This document shows positions 7,975 through 15,785 of a stretch of DNA of 31,714 nucleotides, one piece after another. The notes under the pieces are model-generated. The model did no database searches. It worked only from the letters and a program-made list of their open reading frames with translations, and was not told where the DNA came from. The stretch comes from Rhizobium sp. Q54 (GTDB lineage: Bacteria > Pseudomonadota > Alphaproteobacteria > Rickettsiales > UBA1997), in contig CAMBES010000001.1 in the NCBI GenBank assembly GCA_945865855.1, positions 1 to 31,714 of the forward strand, read 5' to 3'. The first letter of the stretch is position 1, and every line of letters starts with the position of its first letter. The position numbers were made by a program, and so were the translations under genes.

Positions 7975-8991
7975 TTACCTTGTTAAAAACTTCTCGCCTT
8001 TTGCAACTCGATCACGCCAGTAATCGAGAAGATCTTGCATGATTTGCTCAAATTCTATTTCAGGCTTCCAACCAGTATGTTGCTCAAATTTTTTAGTATT
8101 TGGAACCTGCAAATCGGCATCAATCGGACGCAATCTTTCTGGATCGGTTTCGATTTTAATTTTGTCTTTCGCAGTCGAAATCGAGATTAGGTGGCTCAAC
8201 ATTTCGCGAATTGTGCAGCTGAAAGTTCCGCCGATATTGTAATATTCTCCGGCCTTTGGATTGACTGTTACCAGCATATAATAAGCCTTCACCGCATCAC
8301 GCACATCAGCAAAAGTTCTAAGCGAATCGAGATTACCAACCTTAATAACTGGCGGAATTATGCCAGCTTCAATCAAGGCGATTTGTTTAGCAAAAGAGCT
8401 CTCAGCAAAAACATCGCCACGACGTGGACCAGTGTGAGTAAACATACGCGTTGTCATCACCGTTAAGCCATAAGCTTCAGCGTAATAACGACCAACTAAA
8501 TCAGTTCCAACTTTTGAAATCGCGTAAGGCGAAGCGGGATGAAATGTGCATTCTTCATCGATCGGAAGCTTCTCTTTTGGTACGCGACCAAAAACTTCTG
8601 ACGAAGCACAAACGTGAATTACCGGCTTTAATTCTGGCATTTTGCGCACCGCCTCAAGAACGCGTGCAGTGCCTTGGATATTTGTTTCAAAAGTATCGAG
8701 CGGAGATTCAAAGCTAGTTTGCGGATAGCTCTGAGCTGCTAAGTGAAAAATGTAATCCGGCTTAGATTTTTTCATCACATCGTGAACAGAAATGTAATCG
8801 CGCAGATCGCCGTAAAGCAAATGAACGCGATCTTTTTTATTAATGCGCTCAAGCAGGTGAGAAATATTGTCAAGAGGACTGCGCCAGCGACACATTCCAT
8901 AAATTTCCCAATCGGTATTTTCGAGTAAAAAGTCGGTCAAATGAGAGCCAACCATTCCGGTGATTCCTGTGATTAATGCGCGTTTAGTCAT
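7975..8991 (-). CDS. GDP-sugar 4,6-dehydratase (GMD/DmhA/WcbK-like)
   Basis: A 338-residue extended short-chain dehydrogenase of the GDP-mannose 4,6-dehydratase family. The NAD(P) loop GITGMVGSHL is at 8-17, the SSEVFG catalytic segment at 130-135 and the YxxxK pair at Y156/K160, the same numbers as in E. coli GMD. It forms GDP-4-keto-6-deoxy sugars. Because it directly precedes hddA-gmhA, its likely substrate is GDP-D-glycero-alpha-D-manno-heptose, as known for Yersinia DmhA and Campylobacter/Burkholderia relatives, giving GDP-6-deoxy-4-keto-heptose. No reductase or epimerase of this route is seen, so the 4-keto product may go to an aminotransferase. Ordinary GDP-mannose dehydration remains possible. 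The family is certain, the heptose substrate an inference from context. Confidence 0.88.
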   Translation of the reverse strand: MTKRALITGITGMVGSHLTDFLLENTDWEIYGMCRWRSPLDNISHLLERINKKDRVHLLYGDLRDYISVHDVMKKSKPDYIFHLAAQSYPQTSFESPLDTFETNIQGTARVLEAVRKMPELKPVIHVCASSEVFGRVPKEKLPIDEECTFHPASPYAISKVGTDLVGRYYAEAYGLTVMTTRMFTHTGPRRGDVFAESSFAKQIALIEAGIIPPVIKVGNLDSLRTFADVRDAVKAYYMLVTVNPKAGEYYNIGGTFSCTIREMLSHLISISTAKDKIKIETDPERLRPIDADLQVPNTKKFEQHTGWKPEIEFEQIMQDLLDYWRDRVAKGEKFLTR

Positions 8992-9015
8992 TAGATTAAT
9001 TCCTCATAAATTTTC

Positions 9016-10062
9016 TTACTGATTCAGTATTTTTTTAATATTGGCCTCAAACTCAACCACATCTACGATCTGGTCGGTATGAAATTCATTCAAATAGGTA
9101 TTGGTTTTATCGACTTCGCAATATTGGTAAAAATGTTTGAGATTAAACGCTTGCGAAGCCTCGGCAATCATGATCGCCCCCGGAAGATCGTCATATTCTT
9201 TTCTCGGGTAAAGTTCGAGAATTTTAGTGCCGGCCTGACAGAACATAACGTTGGTCAAATTCGATCCACACTGACTAACAATAACCTTCGCATTGTAAGC
9301 AATCGCAACACTGTCAGCGAAACTAAAATCTTCCATGTAAACTGTGGTAAACCCGTATTTAGACAAAACTTTATCTACCTCGGTCTGATTCAAAATAATG
9401 CGTTTTTTTTGCTTACTGCGCGAAATGAAAATTCTTTCGCCGAGACTGAAATTTAAAGCATTATTCTTCTTACAATAATCAAGAATGGTGTTGGCAACCT
9501 CAACGGTCACCGAGTCGTAAGTTGTAGTCGGCCCGCCTCCCCCAAGCATGAAAGTAGGAAAAATTATATGATTAGATGTCACTGCTTCGCGCTTATCAAA
9601 TTTGATAACTTGCTCTTTAGGAATTCCGATCATTTCCAAAGTTTCTAAGCAAAAATTGCTCTCATAAAAAATCTTAGGAAGTGCGACCTTAAAATCATTT
9701 TTGTAATGCTTTTTAACCAGATAAGCTCTGATCAAATTATCACACATCCAGTGGCTAAAATAAGGCGAATATCCATCAGCAATAACAAGCACCGGCATAT
9801 CTTTCATGTCGATGATTTTGCTCTTGAAATAGAGATGAACTAATATTTTTTGGAGGCAGTAAAAGCTCTTTGAAAAATCAGGGCGCGACTCTTTCATCAA
9901 GCGTAATCCACGAAAAATAAGATTGTCGAGATTGACGTAAGCCTTGCCGTAATCGATTAATTTTACTTCGCTCGTTTTCCCCAAATAAGCTCTCGGCGCA
10001 GAATAATTTGATGGCAGAGTGCGGCTGATTTCGATTTGTGGTAAAATGATTTCTGATTTCAT
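9016..10062 (-). CDS. family 61 glycosyltransferase (DUF563)
   Basis: A 348-residue protein with the GT61 hallmarks: an N-terminal YFSHWMCDNL box (101-110; family usually xxxHW), FISRSK..KR (212-221) and the C-terminal motif GSNLTNVMFCQAGTKILELY (266-285), which corresponds to the family's G.NLTN.xF...g..iiEl segment. Bacterial GT61 enzymes occur in capsule and O-antigen clusters and transfer single sugars; the specificity is not predictable here. No membrane segment is apparent. It lies between the split transketolase and the GDP-sugar dehydratase, with gaps of 17 and 24 bp, so it is in the same transcription unit. Confidence 0.8.
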   Translation of the reverse strand: MKSEIILPQIEISRTLPSNYSAPRAYLGKTSEVKLIDYGKAYVNLDNLIFRGLRLMKESRPDFSKSFYCLQKILVHLYFKSKIIDMKDMPVLVIADGYSPYFSHWMCDNLIRAYLVKKHYKNDFKVALPKIFYESNFCLETLEMIGIPKEQVIKFDKREAVTSNHIIFPTFMLGGGGPTTTYDSVTVEVANTILDYCKKNNALNFSLGERIFISRSKQKKRIILNQTEVDKVLSKYGFTTVYMEDFSFADSVAIAYNAKVIVSQCGSNLTNVMFCQAGTKILELYPRKEYDDLPGAIMIAEASQAFNLKHFYQYCEVDKTNTYLNEFHTDQIVDVVEFEANIKKILNQ

Positions 10063-10079
10063 GATGTAATCTTTTGGGG

Positions 10080-10994
10080 TTAATTAAGAAGTTTCAGAAC
10101 CTCCGATTCAACTGCTTTTGAAGATAATAAATTTTTCTGATATAAAAATTTTTCACTGCCGTAAAAACCATCAGATAAAGACTCAACCGCCATTCTTTTT
10201 AACTTACAGTTAAGTGAATTTTCAGCAATAATTTCAGCGATCATTGAGCCAATTCCGCCATTGGCGTAGTGAGCTTCGAGCGTAATCACATTCTGATGTT
10301 TTTTGAGTAAATTTTTGATCTCTTCCAAAACTTCTTTTTCAAAAGTTGGGATCATCGCGAAAGTGATTTTAATATTTTTTTGCAGCAGATTTTTAACGGC
10401 AATTTCGGCTTCTGCGCCAATAGTTCCAAGAGAGAGTAAAATTAAATTTTTGCCACTTTGCACAATTTGTAATTTATGTGGATCGAACTCTGTTTGCTCC
10501 GCTAAAATTTTTGTCGTGCCTTTACCAATGCGATAAAAAATTGGGCCAGAATATTGATAAGTTTTTTCTAACGCTTGCGGCGATTGAACATCATTGCTCG
10601 GAGCAACATACATAAAGCCCGGCTGAGATCTGACTAGAGCAACATCTTCAAGCAAATGGTGCGTTGAACCCAGAAGGCCATATTCAAATCCGCAACCGAT
10701 ACCAACAAATCTTACTGGCAAACGATGAAAAACTGGGCCATTTCTTATAAATTCAAAAGGACGCAAAAGAACAAAAGGTGAAATTGAATAAACAAAAGGA
10801 ATGAAGCCATCTTTAGCTAAGCCAGTTGCAATGCCGACCATATTTTGCTCAGAAACTCCGACGTTGTAAAAACGATCAGGAAAGTTTTTTTGGAATTCTT
10901 CAACAACAGAAAAACCTAAATCTGCAGTGAGTAAAACAATGCGCTGATCTGTTTTTGCGAGCTCAATTAATTTTTTGATAAAATCGTTACGCAT
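10080..10994 (-). CDS. transketolase-like protein, C-terminal subunit
   Basis: A 304-residue protein covering the pyrimidine-binding and C-terminal domains of a split transketolase. The conserved stretch NVGVSEQNMVGIATGLA carries the Glu (E49) that should activate thiamine diphosphate. It pairs with the gene immediately upstream, which it overlaps by 8 bp. Together they would transfer two-carbon ketol units. A full-length housekeeping transketolase is present elsewhere in this window (24323-26218), so this pair is not needed for the pentose phosphate pathway. Its position between rfbF and a glycosyltransferase points to modification of a sugar nucleotide, perhaps adding a two-carbon branch to a keto sugar (inference). 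DXP-synthase-like activity is a less likely alternative. Confidence 0.85.
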   Translation of the reverse strand: MRNDFIKKLIELAKTDQRIVLLTADLGFSVVEEFQKNFPDRFYNVGVSEQNMVGIATGLAKDGFIPFVYSISPFVLLRPFEFIRNGPVFHRLPVRFVGIGCGFEYGLLGSTHHLLEDVALVRSQPGFMYVAPSNDVQSPQALEKTYQYSGPIFYRIGKGTTKILAEQTEFDPHKLQIVQSGKNLILLSLGTIGAEAEIAVKNLLQKNIKITFAMIPTFEKEVLEEIKNLLKKHQNVITLEAHYANGGIGSMIAEIIAENSLNCKLKRMAVESLSDGFYGSEKFLYQKNLLSSKAVESEVLKLLN

Positions 10995-11775
10995 TCAACT
11001 CCTGCATGGCTTGTTGATATTCCTGCTCATTCATTGATTTGTAATGCCAAGGAATTGATTTCTCCATGAATGACACACCTTTCCCGGAAATTGTTTTAGC
11101 GGAAATGAAAGTTGGCTGATCAATTTTTTGTTCAATGAATTTTTTCAAAGTAGTTCTAATTTTTTCTTGATCATGGCCATTAATTTCCTCAACAAAAAAT
11201 CCGAAAGTTTTTATTTTTTGTGCAACATCAGAAATATTAATTACTTGATCAGTAAAGCCCAAAGCCTGTTGCCCGTTGAGATCAAGAATAATGCATAAAT
11301 TATTTAGCTTGTGATGCGCGGCAAATAAAATCGCTTCCCAGAAAGAACCTTCGTCAAGTTCAGCGTCGCTAATTAGACAATAAATTTTGCGATTACTTTT
11401 TTGAATTTTTGCTGCCAAAGCTGCACCAGTTGCGAAAGTAATGCCCTGCCCTAATGAGCCAGTTGTAAATTCAATTCCAGGTACAAAATGTTTTGGGTGA
11501 ACAGCAATTCTCGTACCATCAACACAGTAGCTATCGAGCTCTTCTCTGCTCAATAAACCTTTCAAAAACAAAGCGGCATAAAGAGCTAAAACGGCATGAC
11601 CCTTTGATAAAACAAAACGATCTCGCTCAGGATTCTTTGGGTCATCAATTATGATTGCATCCTGATACAAAACACCAATCAAATCAGCAATGGAAAGGGC
11701 TGAGCCAATATGCCCAACTCCGGCCACTTTAGAGTTTTTGATGACAATTTTTCTAATTTCGTCGGAGAAATTCAT
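10987..11775 (-). CDS. transketolase-like protein, N-terminal subunit
   Basis: A 262-residue N-terminal thiamine-diphosphate-binding half of a split transketolase. I start at the ATG at 11775, 8 bp after the rfbF stop; the longer reading would begin inside rfbF and adds 31 unrelated residues. Features: SKGHAVLALYA (57-67), TGSLGQGI (105-112), and the cofactor segment ISDAELDEGSFWEA (135-148) to NGQQ (167-170). The canonical GDG of the segment is SDA (136-138), keeping the Asp that binds the metal. I recall this SDAE...NGQQ pattern from transketolase-like proteins of polysaccharide clusters, not from housekeeping enzymes. It works with the following gene (8-bp overlap). Substrate unknown; a CDP-keto-deoxysugar acceptor is proposed from context. 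Confidence 0.85.
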   Translation of the reverse strand: MNFSDEIRKIVIKNSKVAGVGHIGSALSIADLIGVLYQDAIIIDDPKNPERDRFVLSKGHAVLALYAALFLKGLLSREELDSYCVDGTRIAVHPKHFVPGIEFTTGSLGQGITFATGAALAAKIQKSNRKIYCLISDAELDEGSFWEAILFAAHHKLNNLCIILDLNGQQALGFTDQVINISDVAQKIKTFGFFVEEINGHDQEKIRTTLKKFIEQKIDQPTFISAKTISGKGVSFMEKSIPWHYKSMNEQEYQQAMQELNA

Positions 11776-11783
11776 ATTTTTTA

Positions 11784-12560
11784 CTACCAGATTTTCCACG
11801 GCGCTTTGCCCGCAGACCATAAATTTTCGAGATGAATTTTGTCGCGCTGAGTATCCATCGCATACCAAAAATCTTCGTGCTTGAAGGAAAGAAGCTGATT
11901 GGCTTTAACCATATTTCTTAATGGCTCCTGTTCTAAAATCACCTCCTCGCCATTCGGAATATAATCAAAAACCTGCGGCGAAAAAACAAAAAATCCGCCA
12001 TTGATGTAATTGCCGTCGCCAGAAGGTTTTTCATGAAAATTGCGCACAGTTTCTTCATCGTCAGATAATTCTAGAACACCAAATCTTCCCGCTGGCTTTA
12101 CTGCGGTAAGGGTTGCAGCCTTGCCATGCGATTTATGAAATTTGATTGTCTCTGAAATATTGGCGTCGCAAACACCGTCTCCGTAGGTAAGACAGAAATC
12201 TTCGTCGCCAACATATTTTTGGATTTTTTTGATGCGCGCGCCAGTCATCGCGTGCTCACCAGTTTCAACTAGAGTCACTTTCCAATCTTCTGAAGAGTTG
12301 TTGTGAATAACTTGAGTATTGTTCGCCAAATCAAAAGTGATGTCCGACATGTGGCGGTAATAGTTAGCGAAATATTCCTTCACCACGTAGCCCTTGTAAC
12401 CCAAGCAAATCACGAATTCTTTGATGCCGTGAGCTGAATAAATTTTCATAATGTGCCACAAAATCGGCTTTCCGCCAATCTCAATCATCGGCTTTGGCTT
12501 AAGACCAGTCTCTTCGCTAAGTCTTGTGCCAAGGCCACCGGCAAGGATTACTGCTTTCAT
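11784..12560 (-). CDS. rfbF: glucose-1-phosphate cytidylyltransferase RfbF
   Basis: A 258-residue nucleotidyltransferase that makes CDP-glucose from CTP and glucose 1-phosphate, the entry to CDP-dideoxyhexoses. The N-terminal signature GGLGTRLSEET (8-18) followed by KPKPMIEIGGKP is specific for RfbF, and the family's length (about 257) matches exactly. Also visible are the YKGYVVKEYF segment and YGDGVCD. It sits between the aminotransferase-GNAT gene (1 bp away) and the split transketolase (8 bp away), in the same operon as an RfbH-like gene; rfbG is further upstream. The assignment is well supported by sequence and context. Confidence 0.93.
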   Translation of the reverse strand: MKAVILAGGLGTRLSEETGLKPKPMIEIGGKPILWHIMKIYSAHGIKEFVICLGYKGYVVKEYFANYYRHMSDITFDLANNTQVIHNNSSEDWKVTLVETGEHAMTGARIKKIQKYVGDEDFCLTYGDGVCDANISETIKFHKSHGKAATLTAVKPAGRFGVLELSDDEETVRNFHEKPSGDGNYINGGFFVFSPQVFDYIPNGEEVILEQEPLRNMVKANQLLSFKHEDFWYAMDTQRDKIHLENLWSAGKAPWKIW

Positions 12561-12561
12561 C

Positions 12562-14343
12562 TTATTTTAATTTCATTGTCACAAAATATTTCTCTGCCAC
12601 AAAATATGGATCAGAAATAACCTCTTTCCAAAAAACATTTCCGTCTTTTTCTTCTTTGCGCAGCGGAATGCGAATGATTTCTGCAAAGCCAATATTGTTG
12701 TAAATATTTACCGCTGATTGGTTATCAGCAAAAACACGCAAATAAACTTTACTGATCTGCAATTCTTTCTTAGCAAATTCAATAATTCTCTGACAGGCTA
12801 AAGTCATCAAGCCTTTAGCAGTGCCATTAACGCCGCGGATAATGTTATCAAGCTCGCAAGCTTGCTTTTGATAATCGAATCTGAATAGCCCTACATGTCC
12901 AATCAGCTGATTTTTTTCATCAGCAACAAAATATAAAATACGATCTGTTTGTTCTAAAACTTGTTTTTCAGTCCAAGCTTTTGTTCCTTCGAAAGTAACT
13001 TTAAATTGCGACGGGAAGGCGTGCTGGCTCTCTTTGCGCCAATTGGTTAAAAGAGTGATTTTTGCATCATCCTTTAAAGTTGCGGCAGTGATTGGAATTA
13101 ATTTTCCGACAACTTTGCCCCCATCTTTAATTTCCATCTCAGTTGAACCATCTGTTTTATTGGTTTTAAGGGTTACTTCAACTTTTTCACGATATTCTAA
13201 AAATCCTGAAATCTTTTTGTCTTTTGATTTCGCGCCCAAAATATCACGAACGTGAGAGCAGATATAATCTACTTCTTCCTCAGTTCTATTGTGACCACTT
13301 GGTAAGTTAATGCCGCGTAAGCCTACGTGATAAGCATCTTTATTATCAACTTTCGAGAACATTGGCAACGAACTCAAAGGGTAAAAAATTGGACGAGAAT
13401 CAATCATTCTCTCTTTCAACTTTCCTATAAATTCATCGCGCGAAAATTTCACTTTTTCCTCAAGCACAATTGAGCTCATCCAATAGATATTTTTTGCCCA
13501 AGGCTTTTGTGCATTAAGTGCAATTAGATCGGATAAATCGCCCAATCTTTCTTGATACCATTTGAAAATCTGAATCTTGCGCTCAACAATTTCTTCAACC
13601 CTTTCAATCTGCGCCAAACCAATAGCTGCTTGAGCATTAGACATTTTATACTTATAGCCAATGTCAAGGTTATAGAGAGTTCTTTTTGGATCTCGACCTT
13701 GATCCCAATAGAATTTAAATTTCTCGTTAATTTCATCATTATTGGAAACATAGATTCCACCTTCACCAGTTACGATTGCCTTAGCGCCTTGAAAGCTAAA
13801 AGCACCAACGTCACCCAAACTTCCGGTTTTTTGACCTTTATATTCCGCGCCAATTGATTGCGCAGCATCTTCAATAATTATCAAATTATGCTTTTTTGCC
13901 AAGGCCCAGATTGGCTCCATATCGCAAGGATGCCCATAAATGTGAACCGGCATAATAGCTTTCGTTCTTGGCGTGATCGCCTTTTCTAAAGACTCTGGAC
14001 ACATCGTCCAAGAAGCGCGATCAACATCACAAAATACAGGAGTTGCTCCAACGTATTTCACCGCCGCCGCCGTGGCGATCCAAGTAATTTCAGGAAGAAT
14101 AATCTCATCTCCCGGACCATAACCAAGAGCAATCATCGTCAAATGCATCGCTCCAGTGCAACTTGAGGTAGCAATCGCATGCTTCGTTCCGACATATTCG
14201 CCAAATTTGGTTTCGAATTTTTTGATGTAATCGGAATGATGCATGTTCCAGCCGTTCTTGATAGCGTCAGCCCCATACTCAATTTCTTTCTGAGTAATTG
14301 AAGGCCCAGCGGTCAGAATCATTTGATTGATGATGTCTTTCAT
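12562..14343 (-). CDS. sugar aminotransferase (DegT, perosamine-synthase-like) fused to GNAT acetyltransferase
   Basis: A 593-residue fusion. Residues 1 to about 370 are a DegT/DnrJ/EryC1/StrS PLP aminotransferase with D159 (IIEDAAQS) for the pyridine nitrogen and the Schiff-base Lys at K188 (SFQGAKAIVTGEGG). The start MILTAGPSITQKE and overall pattern resemble GDP-perosamine synthase, which aminates C4 of GDP-4-keto-6-deoxymannose. Residues about 415-593 are a GNAT N-acyltransferase with acetyl-CoA loop RGVNGTAKG (503-511) and NIYNNIGF (546-553). GNAT enzymes such as WecD and PseH acylate 4-amino sugars on nucleotides, so the fusion would aminate and acylate in succession. I start at the ATG at 14343; the longer GTG start (14385) would overlap the upstream gene by 23 bp. 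Substrate could be GDP-4-keto-6-deoxy-heptose (from the neighbouring route) or a CDP-keto sugar; this is undecided. Confidence 0.85.
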   Translation of the reverse strand: MKDIINQMILTAGPSITQKEIEYGADAIKNGWNMHHSDYIKKFETKFGEYVGTKHAIATSSCTGAMHLTMIALGYGPGDEIILPEITWIATAAAVKYVGATPVFCDVDRASWTMCPESLEKAITPRTKAIMPVHIYGHPCDMEPIWALAKKHNLIIIEDAAQSIGAEYKGQKTGSLGDVGAFSFQGAKAIVTGEGGIYVSNNDEINEKFKFYWDQGRDPKRTLYNLDIGYKYKMSNAQAAIGLAQIERVEEIVERKIQIFKWYQERLGDLSDLIALNAQKPWAKNIYWMSSIVLEEKVKFSRDEFIGKLKERMIDSRPIFYPLSSLPMFSKVDNKDAYHVGLRGINLPSGHNRTEEEVDYICSHVRDILGAKSKDKKISGFLEYREKVEVTLKTNKTDGSTEMEIKDGGKVVGKLIPITAATLKDDAKITLLTNWRKESQHAFPSQFKVTFEGTKAWTEKQVLEQTDRILYFVADEKNQLIGHVGLFRFDYQKQACELDNIIRGVNGTAKGLMTLACQRIIEFAKKELQISKVYLRVFADNQSAVNIYNNIGFAEIIRIPLRKEEKDGNVFWKEVISDPYFVAEKYFVTMKLK

Positions 14344-14362
14344 AATTGGAGAATTTTTGAAC

Positions 14363-15553
14363 TTAATATTGCGACAGGAATTCACTGATTGTCGAATGCA
14401 TATGCGCGATCATCTCTTCATTTAGGCCGTGATGACAAGCAAGTAAAGTACCGCCGCGCATCACGTTATCAGAATTAGCGAGATTTGCAGCTTTGCGCAT
14501 TTCAATATTTTTAAAACCGGGCTGACGCGTGATATTGCCGGTGAAAAGAACGCGAGTTTGAACATTTCTTTTTTCCAAGAAAATTTGGAAGTCGCGACGT
14601 TCGAAAGGCGCTGAATCTTTAACAATAATTGGAAAAGCTAACCAGCCAGTGCGCGTATTTTTTGTCTCTTCTGGCAGTGTAAAAAACTCTTCATATTTTT
14701 TGAAAAAGTTTATTTGTGTTTGGTAATTTTTACGACGTGTATCGATGTTATTTTCCAAATCATTGAGCTGTTCGAGACCAAATGCTGCACCGATTTCAGA
14801 GCCTTCTAAATTATAGCCGATAGATTCAAAAACGAATTTTGCGTCGTAATTAATTCCGTCAATATCAACGTTAAAACGGTTCTCGATTGCTTCAGATTTT
14901 TCGTCAAAAATTGATGAGCTGCGACCCCAAGAACGCAGAAGTTTAGAATTTTTTACATGCTCTTCATCATTGATGCAAAGCGCGCCACCATTGCCGGCGC
15001 AGTTGATGATGTGCGATCCGTAAAAACTGGTGATCGACATGTCAGACCAGGCGCCACTTGATTTGCCGTTTAGAGTTGATCCTAAAGCATCAGCAGAATC
15101 TTCGATTATTCTTAAATTATATTTCTTGGCGATCTCGGCAATTTTGTCCCACTCGCAAATATTTCCAATCAAGTTTGGCGCGAGAATTGCTACGGTTTTT
15201 GGCGAAATCATTTCTTCAATTTTTGCCGGATCGATGCAGAAATCAGCAAAACCAACATCAACAAAAACTGGGATCAAACCTGCTTTTACGATAGAGCCGA
15301 CAGTCGTTGAGAATGTAAGTGCGGGGGTGATTACTTCAGAACCTTTTTCAAAACCAAAAGCTTCAACACCAATGTAAAGCGCGGAAGAGCCAGAGTTAAC
15401 GTAGAGACAATGTTTTTTTGCAAAAAGTGCAGCGATTTTTGCTTCAAATTCGCGCGCATATTTTCCCATTTGCGTGCCTTCTTTCAGGCATTTTACGACG
15501 GCATCAATTTCCTTTTTACCGTAGACGGTTCTGGCGTAAGAGACGGAGATCAT
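14363..15553 (-). CDS. RfbH/ColD-like PLP-dependent sugar 3-dehydrase without Fe-S cysteines
   Basis: A 396-residue DegT-family protein in which the catalytic Lys is His (SFYGSHIINCAGNGG, H181), the hallmark of the 3-dehydrases RfbH/E1 and ColD that remove the 3-hydroxyl of 4-keto-6-deoxy sugars. Aligning EDSADALGS (151-159) and H181 with RfbH places A154 where E1 has the cluster ligand Cys193, and the Cys-rich RfbH loop after WGR reads SSSIFDEKSEA. Thus the [2Fe-2S] ligands appear absent, suggesting ColD-like chemistry without an external reductase. With rfbF and rfbG in the locus, the likely product is a CDP-3,6-dideoxy-4-keto sugar, but a GDP-linked substrate is possible. It precedes the aminotransferase-GNAT gene by 19 bp and has a 232-bp upstream gap containing palindromic element B. 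Confidence 0.8.
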   Translation of the reverse strand: MISVSYARTVYGKKEIDAVVKCLKEGTQMGKYAREFEAKIAALFAKKHCLYVNSGSSALYIGVEAFGFEKGSEVITPALTFSTTVGSIVKAGLIPVFVDVGFADFCIDPAKIEEMISPKTVAILAPNLIGNICEWDKIAEIAKKYNLRIIEDSADALGSTLNGKSSGAWSDMSITSFYGSHIINCAGNGGALCINDEEHVKNSKLLRSWGRSSSIFDEKSEAIENRFNVDIDGINYDAKFVFESIGYNLEGSEIGAAFGLEQLNDLENNIDTRRKNYQTQINFFKKYEEFFTLPEETKNTRTGWLAFPIIVKDSAPFERRDFQIFLEKRNVQTRVLFTGNITRQPGFKNIEMRKAANLANSDNVMRGGTLLACHHGLNEEMIAHMHSTISEFLSQY

Positions 15554-15640
15554 TTGTTTAAATTTAGAGTTGGTATGAAAGCGTCATCCACGCGCAAGTT
15601 CACCAATTCGGTTCTTTAACATTTCCCCGAAAAGTATCGC

Positions 15641-15721
15641 GTCATCCCCGCGCAGGCGGGGATCCAGGGGGGCTCGCAATGTGCTGGAACTTTCCTAGAT
15701 CCCCGCCTGCGCGGGGATGAC
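15641..15721. repeat. palindromic element, copy B
   Basis: An 81-bp element with the same terminal inverted repeats (TCATCCCCGCGCAGGCGGG and its complement) as the other copies, but with CGCAGG in place of CGAAGG in both arms: a compensated change that keeps the hairpin paired. It lies in the 232-bp gap between the GT10 and RfbH-like genes. Weak further inverted similarity (TTCACCAA near 15599, TTGGTGAA near 15761) flanks it. Confidence 0.85.
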
Positions 15722-15785
15722 GAAAAAGAGAAGATCGGGAATAAATTACGGAACTTAAGTTGGTGAATTTTTACAGGATGAAGTG

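Noticed and set aside
11776..11868. Longer N-terminus of the transketolase N-subunit inside rfbF
   Set aside because: It lies out of frame within a conserved gene, and its sequence is unlike transketolase.
15030..15377. 115-codon + strand open frame antisense to the RfbH-like gene
   Set aside because: Shadow of a real gene: low-complexity, no recognisable domain.
14363..15553. Ordinary sugar aminotransferase
   Set aside because: The Schiff-base Lys is replaced by His181, so normal transamination as the main activity is unlikely.
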